Source: Aromatoleum sp.
GTDB taxonomy: Bacteria; Pseudomonadota; Gammaproteobacteria; Burkholderiales; Casimicrobiaceae
Assembly (NCBI GenBank): GCA_010365205.1
Contig: JAAFGU010000016.1
Coordinates: 1 to 17,589 of the forward strand
Reading direction: 5' to 3'
DNA length: 17,589 nt
The translations under genes and the position numbers were made by a program. The notes beneath the pieces are model-generated. The model was not told the origin of the DNA. It was given only the letters and a program-made list of their open reading frames with translations, and searched no databases. Numbering within the stretch: position 1 is the first letter of the stretch; the number at the start of each line of letters is the position of its first letter. Below, piece by piece: positions 7,628 through 14,916 of this stretch.

Positions 7628-7670
7628 GCCGTCCGCGGCGCCGACCCGGTCCGGCGGCGGACGGCCTTTT
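7628..7670 (+). terminator. Rho-independent terminator after the entericidin gene
   Basis: A 9-bp perfect stem (GCCGTCCGC/GCGGACGGC, 7628-7636 with 7657-7665) has further pairing inside (CGCCG/CGGCG) and is followed directly by CTTTT. It lies 21 bases past the stop codon and isolates the entericidin gene from the phospholipase D gene downstream. Confidence 0.85.
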
Positions 7671-7872
7671 CCCCTCTCCACCGCAGCGGCGGACCCATGA
7701 ATCGCGATGGTGAAGGCGACGACGCGCGCAGGCTGAGCGCGGCGGGCGACACATCCGCCTCGATGCGTCAGTGCTCGCCCGTCGACGCAACCCCGGCGTT
7801 TGCGCAGGAGCTGGTCGGTGCTCACCGGGTATCGCGGGCCAGCGCGCAAGCCCCGTACCGAGTTTCTTCTCC

Positions 7873-9492
7873 ATGACCCGAGCCCTTCAGGCGCCGCGAG
7901 CCGGTTCGCGGTGCCTCATCGCCGCGTGTGCGTTCGCCGCCGCGCTGATGAGCGCCGGATGCGCGACGCTGCCCCCCGTTCTCGACGTCCCGAAGACGCA
8001 ATCGTCGGCGCTCGCGAATCCGGAGACGACGACCCTCGGCAAGCGTTTCTCCGCGCGCGCCCGCGAGCACAAGGGGCTTTCCGGCTTTCGCGTCCTGCCG
8101 GACGGCGTCGAGGGCTTCGCTCTCCGGCTGCGGATCGCCCAGCAGGCGCAGCGCACGCTGGACGTTCAATATTTCGTGCTGCAACAGGACGACACCGGGC
8201 AGCTTCTGCTCGAAGCGCTGCTGGCGGCCGCAGATCGCGGTGTCCGCGTCAGGATCCTGCTCGACGACGCCGAAGCGTTCGATGCGGGTTCCAGGATCCG
8301 GCCGCTCGCCGCGCATTCGAATATCGACGTTCGCATCTACAACCCCTTCCTGCTGCGGGGGCAGCTCGGGTTCATGCGCTGGGCTGAATACGTGGTCGGG
8401 TCCCGCCGCCTCAACTACCGGATGCACAACAAGCTGTTCGTTGGCGACAATGCGGTTGCCGTCACCGGGGGACGCAACATCGGCGACTCGTATTTTCAGG
8501 CGAGCACGACCATCGAATTCGGGGACTTCGATCTCGCGGTGGCCGGGCCGATGGTGCGCCAGCTCTCCCAGAGCTTTGATCGGTACTGGAACGATCGCCT
8601 CGCGGTCCCCGCCGAGGCGATGCCGCTGGGCAGGCCGCCGGAGCGCGATCTCGAGGGCTGTCGCGAGGCGCTGGCGGAACACAAACGGCGCATGGCCGAC
8701 TCCGATTATCTGCGCGAAATGCCGCGAGGCGATCCGCTTGCGGACCTGCAATCGGGCAAGGCGCCGCTCGTTTGGGCGAGTGCGGTTCTGGCCGACGACA
8801 GTCCCGATAAGGCGCAGGTCATCGACGGCGCGTCGCCCGGTCGCCTGATGTGGCAGACGGTCGCCGCAGCGGCCAAGGGCGCGAAACGGGAACTGATCAT
8901 CGTCTCCCCGTATCTCGTTCCCGCGCCCGCCGAGATGGCACTGATCGGCGGCTTGCGCGATCAGGGGGTCCGCGTGCGCATTCTCACCAATTCGCTGGCC
9001 TCGACCGACATGCCGATCGTGCACGCCGGCTATATCCGTTATCGAATTCCGCTGCTCGAAGGCGGCAGCGAGCTCTACGAAGTGCGACCGCTGCTGGGGC
9101 AGCCGCACACCAGCCACGGCGTCATCAAGTCGGGAGGCTCAGGGCGGTTCGCGCTGCACGCGAAGGTTCTGATCGTGGACCGGCAACGCGTGTTCATCGG
9201 GTCGATGAATTTCGATCAACGGTCGATGGACATGAACACCGAAATCGGTCTGATCATCGACAGCCCGCAACTCGCGGGCCAGATCGCCGAGCGGTTCGAG
9301 GCGATCGCGCAACCGGCGAACAGCTATCGACTCGTCCTCGAGGCCGCCGGCGGCAACTCGTGGCCGTCGGTCCATTGGGTGGGGTCCGAGGGCGGCTACC
9401 CGGCGCGTCTGGACAGCGAGCCCGGCGTTGATTTGCCCAGGCGCGCGCTGATCGAATCGTTGTCGCTGCTCCCCTTGGAGTCCCTTCTCTAG
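7873..9492 (+). CDS. Phospholipase D family lipoprotein, ClsC/cardiolipin synthase-like
   Basis: The product from the ATG at 7873 has 539 residues. I chose this start because it gives an N-terminal lipoprotein signal ending in lipobox MSAGC (Cys30); the frame is open to 7771 but the added residues do not look like a signal peptide. The ribosome binding site is weak. Two HKD motifs are complete: H185-x-K187-x4-D192 (HNKLFVGDNAVAVTGG) and H429-x-K431-x4-D436 (HAKVLIVDRQRVFIGSMNF). The two-HKD layout, the segment TLDVQYFVLQQDDTGQ and the membrane anchor fit the ClsC/YmdC group, which makes cardiolipin from two phospholipids, or a related phosphatidyl-transferase. The protein would act at the envelope. 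It converges with speD and stands alone after a terminator. No MdoC/YmdB-type partner (as beside E. coli clsC) is seen next to it. Confidence 0.92.
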   Translation: MTRALQAPRAGSRCLIAACAFAAALMSAGCATLPPVLDVPKTQSSALANPETTTLGKRFSARAREHKGLSGFRVLPDGVEGFALRLRIAQQAQRTLDVQYFVLQQDDTGQLLLEALLAAADRGVRVRILLDDAEAFDAGSRIRPLAAHSNIDVRIYNPFLLRGQLGFMRWAEYVVGSRRLNYRMHNKLFVGDNAVAVTGGRNIGDSYFQASTTIEFGDFDLAVAGPMVRQLSQSFDRYWNDRLAVPAEAMPLGRPPERDLEGCREALAEHKRRMADSDYLREMPRGDPLADLQSGKAPLVWASAVLADDSPDKAQVIDGASPGRLMWQTVAAAAKGAKRELIIVSPYLVPAPAEMALIGGLRDQGVRVRILTNSLASTDMPIVHAGYIRYRIPLLEGGSELYEVRPLLGQPHTSHGVIKSGGSGRFALHAKVLIVDRQRVFIGSMNFDQRSMDMNTEIGLIIDSPQLAGQIAERFEAIAQPANSYRLVLEAAGGNSWPSVHWVGSEGGYPARLDSEPGVDLPRRALIESLSLLPLESLL

Positions 9493-9673
9493 CGCAACGC
9501 GTCCCGCGCCACCGGATGACGCAGTCCTTGCGACCGTCAGGGCGTGCCGGCGACGCCACCGAGTGCGCACGACGCAGATGTCGGTCAAGTGTTCGATCGG
9601 TGGCTGCCGGCAGGCCCGAAAGGGAATCTCGCCCGCCTACTGCCTCCGACGAGCGCAATCCGCAGCCCGACCG

Positions 9674-10099
9674 TCACTGCATCTCGGCGCCGACGAGCCC
9701 ACCCCTGTTGATCTGCAGGAAATTCTCCTTGTCCGGGGCAAGCGTGTCGCGCAGGGCCGCATAGACCGCCTGCGCGCGGGCTCGGTTGTCGCGCGTGTGG
9801 TTGCAGATGAATACGTCGACGGTCGCGGTCATCACCTCCGGCCACGTGTGAACGGCGAGGTGGGACTCGGCGAGCAGGACCGTCCCGGTCACGCCCGCGG
9901 GCGCGAACTGATGGAATCGATCGCCGACGATGGTGAGGCCCACTTCCTCCGCGGCATCAAGGCAGATGTGCCGCAACTTGTTCGCATCCTCCAGCAGCGC
10001 CGAAACGCCTTGGCATCCATACCATTCGCCAAGCAGGTGCACGCCGCCCACGAAACAGGGCGCGTTTGCCAGCCCGACGGCCTTGATTTCTCGCTTCAT
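9674..10099 (-). CDS. speD: S-adenosylmethionine decarboxylase proenzyme, short prokaryotic type
   Basis: The product has 141 residues and starts at the ATG at 10099; the ribosome binding site is weak. The proenzyme cuts itself before Ser79 in LLAESHLAVHTWPE, giving the pyruvoyl cofactor; His84 and Cys100 fit the processing and catalytic residues of class 1b SpeD. The N-terminal GGVHLLGEWYGCQ is also typical. The enzyme makes decarboxylated S-adenosylmethionine, the aminopropyl donor for spermidine. No spermidine synthase (speE) lies next to it: the phospholipase D gene converges from one side and about 250 bases without a recognisable gene lie upstream. The C-terminus (DKENFLQINRGGLVGAEMQ) is intact. 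Confidence 0.95.
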   Translation of the reverse strand: MKREIKAVGLANAPCFVGGVHLLGEWYGCQGVSALLEDANKLRHICLDAAEEVGLTIVGDRFHQFAPAGVTGTVLLAESHLAVHTWPEVMTATVDVFICNHTRDNRARAQAVYAALRDTLAPDKENFLQINRGGLVGAEMQ

Positions 10100-10353
10100 G
10101 GTGTCACCGCTTCGGCGTTACCACCATGCAATCCTCGTGCCGACAGGCAATCGGCGCGCGCGGAGTGGTTTGCCTAGCGCCACGCCGAGGGCGTTCTCCT
10201 GCGCGATCGCCGAGGGAAGCGTTTATTGCCGATCGATGTAATTCGTACGCGGCCGCAAGTCGGCAGGATGTGCCAGTTCGCACGTGAGCCAGCGCATGGA
10301 CCGGGATCGGCGCCCAGATTCGCATGGGCGTGCGGACGCCCGTTAGGCGCGCA

Positions 10354-10674
10354 TCAAGAAAACCGCAAACGCGTATCTGAATCGTCGCCTTGATGCGATC
10401 GATTGGCCGGCACCAGCAGGGCCACATGCAGGCGCCGAGCGCAAGCCAGGAAGCGGCGCCGTCCGCGGCGGGCGCGCGCCAGCATGCGGCGCCACGCCCA
10501 ACGGCGGTAGGCACGCGCATAGGTCGCAACGAGGATCAACCCGGCCATCCCGACGCCCATTTCGAACGCGCCGAGTGCGGCGACCGGCGGAAATGGGACC
10601 AAGCGCAGCAACGCGCCGGCGATGAGCCCGTAGGCGAAGAATCGCATCCAGCTGTTGACGGGAAGACCGAGCAT
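10354..10674 (-). CDS. Possible small membrane protein, unknown function
   Basis: From the ATG at 10674 the product is 106 residues: a hydrophobic N-terminal half with two likely membrane segments (about residues 11-26 and 30-53) and a very arginine-rich C-terminal half (RRWAWRRMLARARRGRRRF), a charge split suggesting a cytoplasmic tail. Codon third positions are GC-rich like the neighbours. The ribosome binding site is poor, so the call is tentative. It lies 82 bases after the histidine kinase gene on the same strand, with a TGTAGGA-type palindrome in the gap, so it may have its own promoter. I do not recognise a family. Confidence 0.45.
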   Translation of the reverse strand: MLGLPVNSWMRFFAYGLIAGALLRLVPFPPVAALGAFEMGVGMAGLILVATYARAYRRWAWRRMLARARRGRRRFLACARRLHVALLVPANRSHQGDDSDTRLRFS

Positions 10675-10732
10675 GAGGGACCGCCTATACCGCCCAGCCA
10701 GACCCGCGCGATCAGTCGAACGCCCAACTTGC

Positions 10733-10751
10733 TGTAGGAGACGTCCGACGG
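10733..10751. promoter_or_regulatory. Candidate operator B (TGTAGGA-N4-TCCGACG)
   Basis: TGTAGGAGACGTCCGACGG agrees with operator A at 6525-6543 in 14 of 19 positions with the same spacing, and is a partial inverted repeat. It lies between the histidine kinase stop and the small membrane gene, 59 bases before that gene's start. The extended core TTGCTGTAGGA is repeated exactly, on the other strand, at 12202-12212. Confidence 0.4.
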
Positions 10752-10756
10752 GATCG

Positions 10757-12118
10757 TCAGTCTGCGGCGCGGGGGTCGATCCGCACACTGACCTCGATGA
10801 CCGTGCCCCGGCCGGCCTTCCCCTCGATGGAGAAAACTCCGTGCAGGGCGCGCGCGCGCTCGCGCATCGAAACCACGCCGTGGGCGCTAGGGTTGTGGGG
10901 GGTCGCCGTGTCAATTCCGACGCCGTCGTCAGCGATCCGCAGCACCCAGTCGTCCCCGTGCTGCCGGAGTGACACGACAACGTTCTTAGCCTTCGCGTAC
11001 TTGCTGATGTTGGTGAGCGCTTCCTGCGCGATGCGGTAGAACGTCGTGCTGTAGTCGGGCGACAGGCGCAGGTTTTCGTCGTCTAACTCGACGCGGCACG
11101 GCGTCCCCCATCGGCTGCTGAACTGGGCGCATTGCCATTTCAGCGCCGGCCCGATGCCGAGACTGTCGAGGACCGTCGGGCGCAGGCTCTCGATTATCCG
11201 GCGTTTCATCCGAACCGCTTCGTCGATCCCGGCCATGATGCGGGCGATTCGAGGTTGCTGCGCATGCTCGGGCGCGATCTTGTCGGCGAGCAGTTGCAGA
11301 TTGATCTTCGCCGCGGCAAGTGTGCCGCCGAGATCGTCGTGGATCTCCCGCGCGATCTTGGATTTATCGTCCTCCTGAAGCCGTTGCAGATAATGCGACA
11401 GCTCGGTAAGTTCGGCGGTGCGCTCTTGCACGGCCATAGCCAGGTGCGCGCCGGCCTGCTGCGCGTCGCGGATCTCCCGCCGCCTTCGGTTCAATTCCTG
11501 GGCAAGGAAGGCAACGCCGAGGACGACCAGAAACACGTTGATTCCGAGTTCAACGAGAAATCCGAGCCGCACCGTCTCCAGGTTGTCGGTGAACGCCTGC
11601 AACCGCCGCTCGTGTTGCCTGAGCGCCTCCGCCGCCATCCCACCAAGAGCCAGACGCAACGAATCCATCGTGACGTTACCTTCACGCGACAGCAGGAAAT
11701 CGCGGATCGCGCCGTCTCGCTGTTCGCGTTTCAAGGCGATGGTCCGTTCCATCTGTTCGAAACGGGTCGCCAGCAGTGCGCTGATCGTTGCGAGCTGTGA
11801 AACCTGGGCCGGGTTGTCCGCGGTGAGCTCGCGCAATTGCTTCAACTTGTCCCCGATCTGATCGCGCGCCCGCGAGTACGGCTCGAGAAACGTGCTGTCG
11901 CCGGTAAGCAGGTAGCCGCGCTGGCCTGTTTCGGCGTCTACGGTCAGTCGATAGACGTGCTCGACCAAATTTTCTGCCCGCTGGGAATCGCGCACCCATC
12001 CGGCCGTCTCGCGGAGTGCCCCGAAGCTGCGTTCGGCGGTGTACAGGGCGACGCCGTTGAACAGCACCGCCAGTGCCAGGACGATGAAGCCGACTTGCCC
12101 GAATCGATTGTCCTTCAT
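10757..12118 (-). CDS. Sensor histidine kinase, CHASE3 and HisKA_3 type
   Basis: The product has 453 residues; the ATG at 12118 follows GGAGGA about 10 bases upstream. Domains in order: membrane segment 1 (about 8-26), a periplasmic CHASE3-like helical domain with the typical TGQRGYLLTGD (64-74), membrane segment 2 (about 186-206), a coiled linker (210-250), HisKA_3 with phospho-acceptor His260 in REIHDDLGG, and an HATPase domain with N-box around QEALTNISKYAKA (365-377), G1 DDGVGID (397-403) and G2 HGVVSMRERA (413-422). This subfamily phosphorylates NarL/FixJ-type regulators, so the regulator at 13608 is the likely partner. It is divergent from the sigma-54 activator gene, with a 182-base shared upstream region. 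The signal it senses cannot be read from the sequence. Confidence 0.95.
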   Translation of the reverse strand: MKDNRFGQVGFIVLALAVLFNGVALYTAERSFGALRETAGWVRDSQRAENLVEHVYRLTVDAETGQRGYLLTGDSTFLEPYSRARDQIGDKLKQLRELTADNPAQVSQLATISALLATRFEQMERTIALKREQRDGAIRDFLLSREGNVTMDSLRLALGGMAAEALRQHERRLQAFTDNLETVRLGFLVELGINVFLVVLGVAFLAQELNRRRREIRDAQQAGAHLAMAVQERTAELTELSHYLQRLQEDDKSKIAREIHDDLGGTLAAAKINLQLLADKIAPEHAQQPRIARIMAGIDEAVRMKRRIIESLRPTVLDSLGIGPALKWQCAQFSSRWGTPCRVELDDENLRLSPDYSTTFYRIAQEALTNISKYAKAKNVVVSLRQHGDDWVLRIADDGVGIDTATPHNPSAHGVVSMRERARALHGVFSIEGKAGRGTVIEVSVRIDPRAAD

Positions 12119-12189
12119 TTCCGGTGCTTCCTCCGAGCGACAGACTACTCGCTTGCCGGCTCGCTAGCTGTAGTCCGTATCCCACACCG

Positions 12190-12208
12190 CTAAGGGATTT
12201 TTCCTACA
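12190..12208. promoter_or_regulatory. Candidate operator C (partial TGTAGGA motif) in the divergent region
   Basis: On the minus strand TGTAGGAAAAATCCC keeps the TGTAGGA half-site and the TCC at the same spacing as operators A and B, but the outer right half has diverged. It is about 72 bases upstream of the kinase start. A further degenerate copy, ending ACATCCGACGGG at 12229-12240, lies 60 bases before the sigma-54 activator start. Confidence 0.3.
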
Positions 12209-12300
12209 GCAACACCCCGTCGCAGATTACATCCGACGGGTTCGGGATTGCGCAAACTCGGTCCCACAGTGCCAACCGAAAAGACAGAGGGGATCTGATA

Positions 12301-13434
12301 ATGCGAGACGCAATCGAGAGCAGCGATGTTACCTACGTCAATTTTCCGGGGTTACCGTCGTCGGCGATCGACAGTCTGGCCTCGATCGCGACTTTCCCGG
12401 TTCCCGCCGGCTGCGGCCGCTCGCGCGGTTCCCGCGTTTCGGGCCTTGGCCCCAATGGGGTCGGCGGCGCCAGCGACGGCATGATCGGCGAATCGGCGGA
12501 AATGCTGGAGATTGGCGCCCGCCTGCGGCGGATCGCGCCGTCCCAAGCGGCGGTGATGATCGTGGGCGAGTCGGGCACGGGGAAGGAAGTCGCGGCGCAG
12601 TTGCTCCATACGCACAGCGCCCGCGCCGGCGCCCCCTTTGTTGCCGTGAATTGCGGCGCCATTCCCCCCAGTCTGGTCGAGGCCGAACTGTTCGGCTACG
12701 AGCGCGGGGCGTTTACCGGAGCGGTGCGGCAGCATCACGGCTATTTCGAACGCGCGTCAACAGGCACGCTGTTCCTCGACGAGATCACCGAAATGCCCAT
12801 CGAGCTGCAGGCGAAGCTGCTGCGCGTGCTCGAAACCGGCCGCATTGTTCGCGTCGGCGGCAGCGAGGAAATCGCGGTCGACGTGCGCATCGTGACGGCG
12901 TCGAACCGCGCGCCGGAGGCCATGGTGCGTGACCGGCTGCTGCGCGAGGATCTGTATTATCGGCTCGCGGTGTTCCTCGTCCGCATGCCGCCGCTGCGGC
13001 AGCGAGACGGCGACGTCGAAATGCTGGCGCAGGCGTTTCTGGAGCGGCTGAATGCCGAGTACGGGACCCGCAAGCGCTTTGTCAATGGCGCCCTTGCGCT
13101 GGCCAGAAGTCACCCGTGGCCCGGAAACGTCCGTGAACTCAAGAACTGCGTCGAGCGCAGCTTCGTGCTGGCCGACGATCTCGTTGAGCTCGACCTGCAA
13201 CCCGCGTATCACCTGTCCGAGAACGGCAACGACTCGGGGGAATCCGTGCGCTTTCCGATCGGCGTGAAAATGGCCGAAGCGGAGCGCGAGTTGCTCCTCG
13301 CGACGCTGCGGCACTGCGGCGGAAACAAGCGGCGGACCGCCGACGTGCTGGGCGTCAGCCTGAAGACCGTCTACAACAAGCTGGTCGGCTACGGCCTGGA
13401 TTCCACACTGCTCCGCGCCGCCGGAAACGCGTAG
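12301..13434 (+). CDS. Sigma-54-dependent transcriptional activator without an N-terminal sensory domain
   Basis: The product has 377 residues. The ATG follows GAGGGG about 8 bases upstream; the frame is open further back but without a better start. Residues 1-60 are Gly/Ser-rich and hold no receiver, GAF or PAS domain. The AAA+ core has Walker A GESGTGKE (89-96), the sigma-54-contacting loop GAFTGA (136-141), Walker B GTLFLDEI (155-162), the Arg-finger region LREDLYYRL (214-222) and sensor II PGNVREL (274-280). A Fis-type helix-turn-helix follows (CGGNKRRTADVLGVSLKTVYNKL, about 339-361). It should remodel sigma-54 RNA polymerase from enhancer sites. With no input domain it would be PspF-like, controlled by level or by a partner protein. 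It is divergent from a histidine kinase and followed by a membrane peptide and two receiver proteins. Confidence 0.95.
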   Translation: MRDAIESSDVTYVNFPGLPSSAIDSLASIATFPVPAGCGRSRGSRVSGLGPNGVGGASDGMIGESAEMLEIGARLRRIAPSQAAVMIVGESGTGKEVAAQLLHTHSARAGAPFVAVNCGAIPPSLVEAELFGYERGAFTGAVRQHHGYFERASTGTLFLDEITEMPIELQAKLLRVLETGRIVRVGGSEEIAVDVRIVTASNRAPEAMVRDRLLREDLYYRLAVFLVRMPPLRQRDGDVEMLAQAFLERLNAEYGTRKRFVNGALALARSHPWPGNVRELKNCVERSFVLADDLVELDLQPAYHLSENGNDSGESVRFPIGVKMAEAERELLLATLRHCGGNKRRTADVLGVSLKTVYNKLVGYGLDSTLLRAAGNA

Positions 13435-13471
13435 CGTCCCGCCGACAATTCCTCGCGTCCGGAGGGCTGCC

Positions 13472-13582
13472 ATGAACAGGTATTGGCGTTACAATTGGTT
13501 CCCGTGCGCCGGCGAGGGCGTCGCCACCATCGTGGTGTTCTTAGCCGTGCTGGTGGTCATTGTGTGTACTGTCTGTCGATGA
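13472..13582 (+). CDS. 36-residue predicted single-span membrane peptide
   Basis: The small frame has an excellent ribosome binding site (GGAGGG, about 6 bases before the ATG). It encodes a polar/aromatic N-terminus (MNRYWRYNWFPCAGEG), then one membrane span of about 19 residues (VATIVVFLAVLVVIVCTVC), ending in Arg. Three cysteines are present. It lies 37 bases after the sigma-54 activator stop and ends 25 bases before the likely response-regulator ATG, so it would be part of the same transcript. No family is recognised. A role in signalling, for example as a partner of the sensor-less activator, is only a guess from position. Confidence 0.6.
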   Translation: MNRYWRYNWFPCAGEGVATIVVFLAVLVVIVCTVCR

Positions 13583-13607
13583 AAAGCCGCCCCATGATTG
13601 CCCTGCG

Positions 13608-14249
13608 ATGACCGGACGTCGGCATCGGGTGTTCGTCGCCGATGATCACGCCCTTTTTCGTGCGGGAGTGAAGGCGCTGCTCGCCGACGAGACCGATCTC
13701 GCGGTAGCCGGTGAGGCCGGGACCGCCAAGGAAACGCTGCAGCGGATGCGCAGCGAAGAATGGGACATCCTCCTGCTCGACATCTCGCTGCCGGACGGCT
13801 CCGGGATCGATCTGCTGCGGCAGATACGCCCGCACAAGCCGGATCTTCCGATCCTTATTCTGTCGATGCACCCGGAGGACCAATTCGCGGTCAGCCTGCT
13901 GCGCGCCGGCGCCAACGGCTACATCGCGAAGGACGCGGCGCCGCAACAGGTAGTCCTGGCGATTCGGACGCTGCTGCAGGGACGCAAATACATCAGCCCC
14001 GCCGTGGCGCAAATTCTTGCCGACGACATCGGGGGCGACGGCCGGCCGCCCCATGAGCAACTCAGCGAACGCGAATTCCAGGTGTTCTGCAAACTTGCCG
14101 CCGGCCGCGCCGTCGGCGCAATCGCCGACGAGCTGTTTCTGAGCAACAAGACAGTGAGCACCTATCGCTCGCGCATCATGGAAAAAATGAACTCCAAATC
14201 CAACGCCGACCTGACCTACTATGCCATTAAGAACGGTCTCATCGAGTAG
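13608..14249 (+). CDS. NarL/FixJ-type response regulator
   Basis: The product from the ATG at 13608 has 213 residues. The frame is open from a TTG at 13560, but those residues overlap the 36-residue gene and are not receiver-like; the receiver begins right after MTGRRH. The receiver has acidic residues Asp12-Asp13, phospho-acceptor Asp58 (LLLDISLPDGSG) and Lys108 (GYIAKDA). The C-terminal LuxR-type helix-turn-helix (about 150-210) shows LSEREFQVFCKLAAG and LSNKTVSTYRSRIMEKM. It is the natural partner for the HisKA_3 kinase at 10757-12118. The ribosome binding site is poor, suggesting translational coupling to the small gene upstream. Its last 29 bases overlap the next gene if that gene starts at 14221. 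Confidence 0.95.
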   Translation: MTGRRHRVFVADDHALFRAGVKALLADETDLAVAGEAGTAKETLQRMRSEEWDILLLDISLPDGSGIDLLRQIRPHKPDLPILILSMHPEDQFAVSLLRAGANGYIAKDAAPQQVVLAIRTLLQGRKYISPAVAQILADDIGGDGRPPHEQLSEREFQVFCKLAAGRAVGAIADELFLSNKTVSTYRSRIMEKMNSKSNADLTYYAIKNGLIE

Positions 14250-14700
14250 CCAGGCTCCTCCCGGGGACGGTGCCGGAGCGCGGCGACCCTCCGCGAGCGG
14301 GAACGGCAACTCGCCGGCCCCCGGACCGTTGCGCGTATTCCTGATAGAGGATTCGCCGTCGGTCAGGGACCGGCTGATCGATTTTCTGGTCGAGCCGGGC
14401 GAGATCGAGATGGTCGGCTTCGCGGACACCGAGGCCGATGCCGTCGAACAGCTGCAAACGCAGCCTGTCGACGTGGCAATCGTGGACATCAACCTCAAGC
14501 AGGGTACCGGATTCGGTGTGATCGAATCGATTCGCGCGAAGCAGCCCACGCCTCCCCCGACGATCGTCGTGCTGACCAACTACGCATTCCCCGAATTCGA
14601 ACTCGCGTGCCGGCAGCGAGGCGCCGATTACTTCTTCGACAAGGTGACCGAGTTCAGCGAAGTGAAGGACCTGCTGCGGGCCATCCGGAAGCATCACTGA
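14221..14700 (+). CDS. Stand-alone receiver (CheY-like) response regulator
   Basis: The product from the ATG at 14221 has 159 residues and overlaps the preceding regulator by 29 bases in another frame. Residues 1-36 are a Pro/Gly/Ser-rich stretch. The receiver follows with Glu43-Asp44, phospho-acceptor Asp89 (VAIVDINLKQGTG), Thr119 and Lys141 (FFDKVTEF). There is no output domain. Such single-domain receivers act through protein contacts or as phosphate sinks. A TTG at 14329 directly before the receiver (LRVFLIED) is an alternative start that would remove the overlap and the low-complexity leader; neither start has a good ribosome binding site. The protein is probably fed by the neighbouring kinase or competes with the NarL-type regulator for phosphate. 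Confidence 0.85.
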   Translation: MPLRTVSSSSQAPPGDGAGARRPSASGNGNSPAPGPLRVFLIEDSPSVRDRLIDFLVEPGEIEMVGFADTEADAVEQLQTQPVDVAIVDINLKQGTGFGVIESIRAKQPTPPPTIVVLTNYAFPEFELACRQRGADYFFDKVTEFSEVKDLLRAIRKHH

Positions 14701-14886
14701 TCGCGGCTCTCCGGCCGGTTCCGGTGTCGAAGCGGCCTCCCGATTGCTGCGCCTGGCACGCTACGCAACGAATTCCATGTAGTTTTTGCGCAACCGTCTG
14801 CATTTTCTGCACCGGAACGCACCGCGGCGCCGCACTCTTCCCAAAAAATCCTTGTCGTTTTCGTGAGTTGCCCGCCTGACCCGCGC

Positions 14887-14902
14887 TGGCACGCCGGCTG
14901 CT
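14887..14902 (+). promoter_or_regulatory. Sigma-54-type -24/-12 promoter of the DUF1328-ElaB-YqjE-YqjK operon
   Basis: TGGCACGCCGGCTGCT matches TGGCACG-N4-TTGCW with one mismatch (C for T at the first -12 base) and exact GG-to-GC spacing. The expected transcription start, about 14913, gives a leader of roughly 43 bases before the DUF1328 start. The 8-base palindrome TTGCGCAA lies about 100 bases upstream, at a normal enhancer distance. Confidence 0.65.
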
Positions 14903-14916
14903 CTTTGTAGAGCGTC

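Noticed and set aside
7822..9117. 431-residue open frame on the minus strand
   Set aside because: It is antisense to the phospholipase D gene, whose two HKD motifs prove the plus strand is coding.
9493..9673. Possible gene between the phospholipase D gene and speD
   Set aside because: Frames crossing this 181-base convergent gap are antisense or out-of-frame echoes of the flanking genes; no start with a ribosome binding site is seen.
12063..12078. Sigma-54-like TGGCACT-N4-GTGCT on the minus strand
   Set aside because: It lies inside the kinase coding sequence in a Leu/Ala membrane segment, has poorer elements than the three called sites, and precedes no gene start.
13397..13412. TGGATTC-N4-CTGCT before the 36-residue gene
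   Set aside because: Spacing fits sigma-54 but the -24 element is poor and the site is within the activator coding sequence.
14754..14766. TGGCACG followed by a GC element upstream of the DUF1328 operon
   Set aside because: The -24 element is perfect but the GC is two bases too close, and sigma-54 promoters do not tolerate that spacing.
7148..14859. AAATCCTT-NN-CGTT found at 7148-7161 and at 14846-14859 as a possible shared activator site
   Set aside because: The distances to the promoters differ (84 and 28 bases), there is no symmetry, and two copies are not enough to exclude chance.
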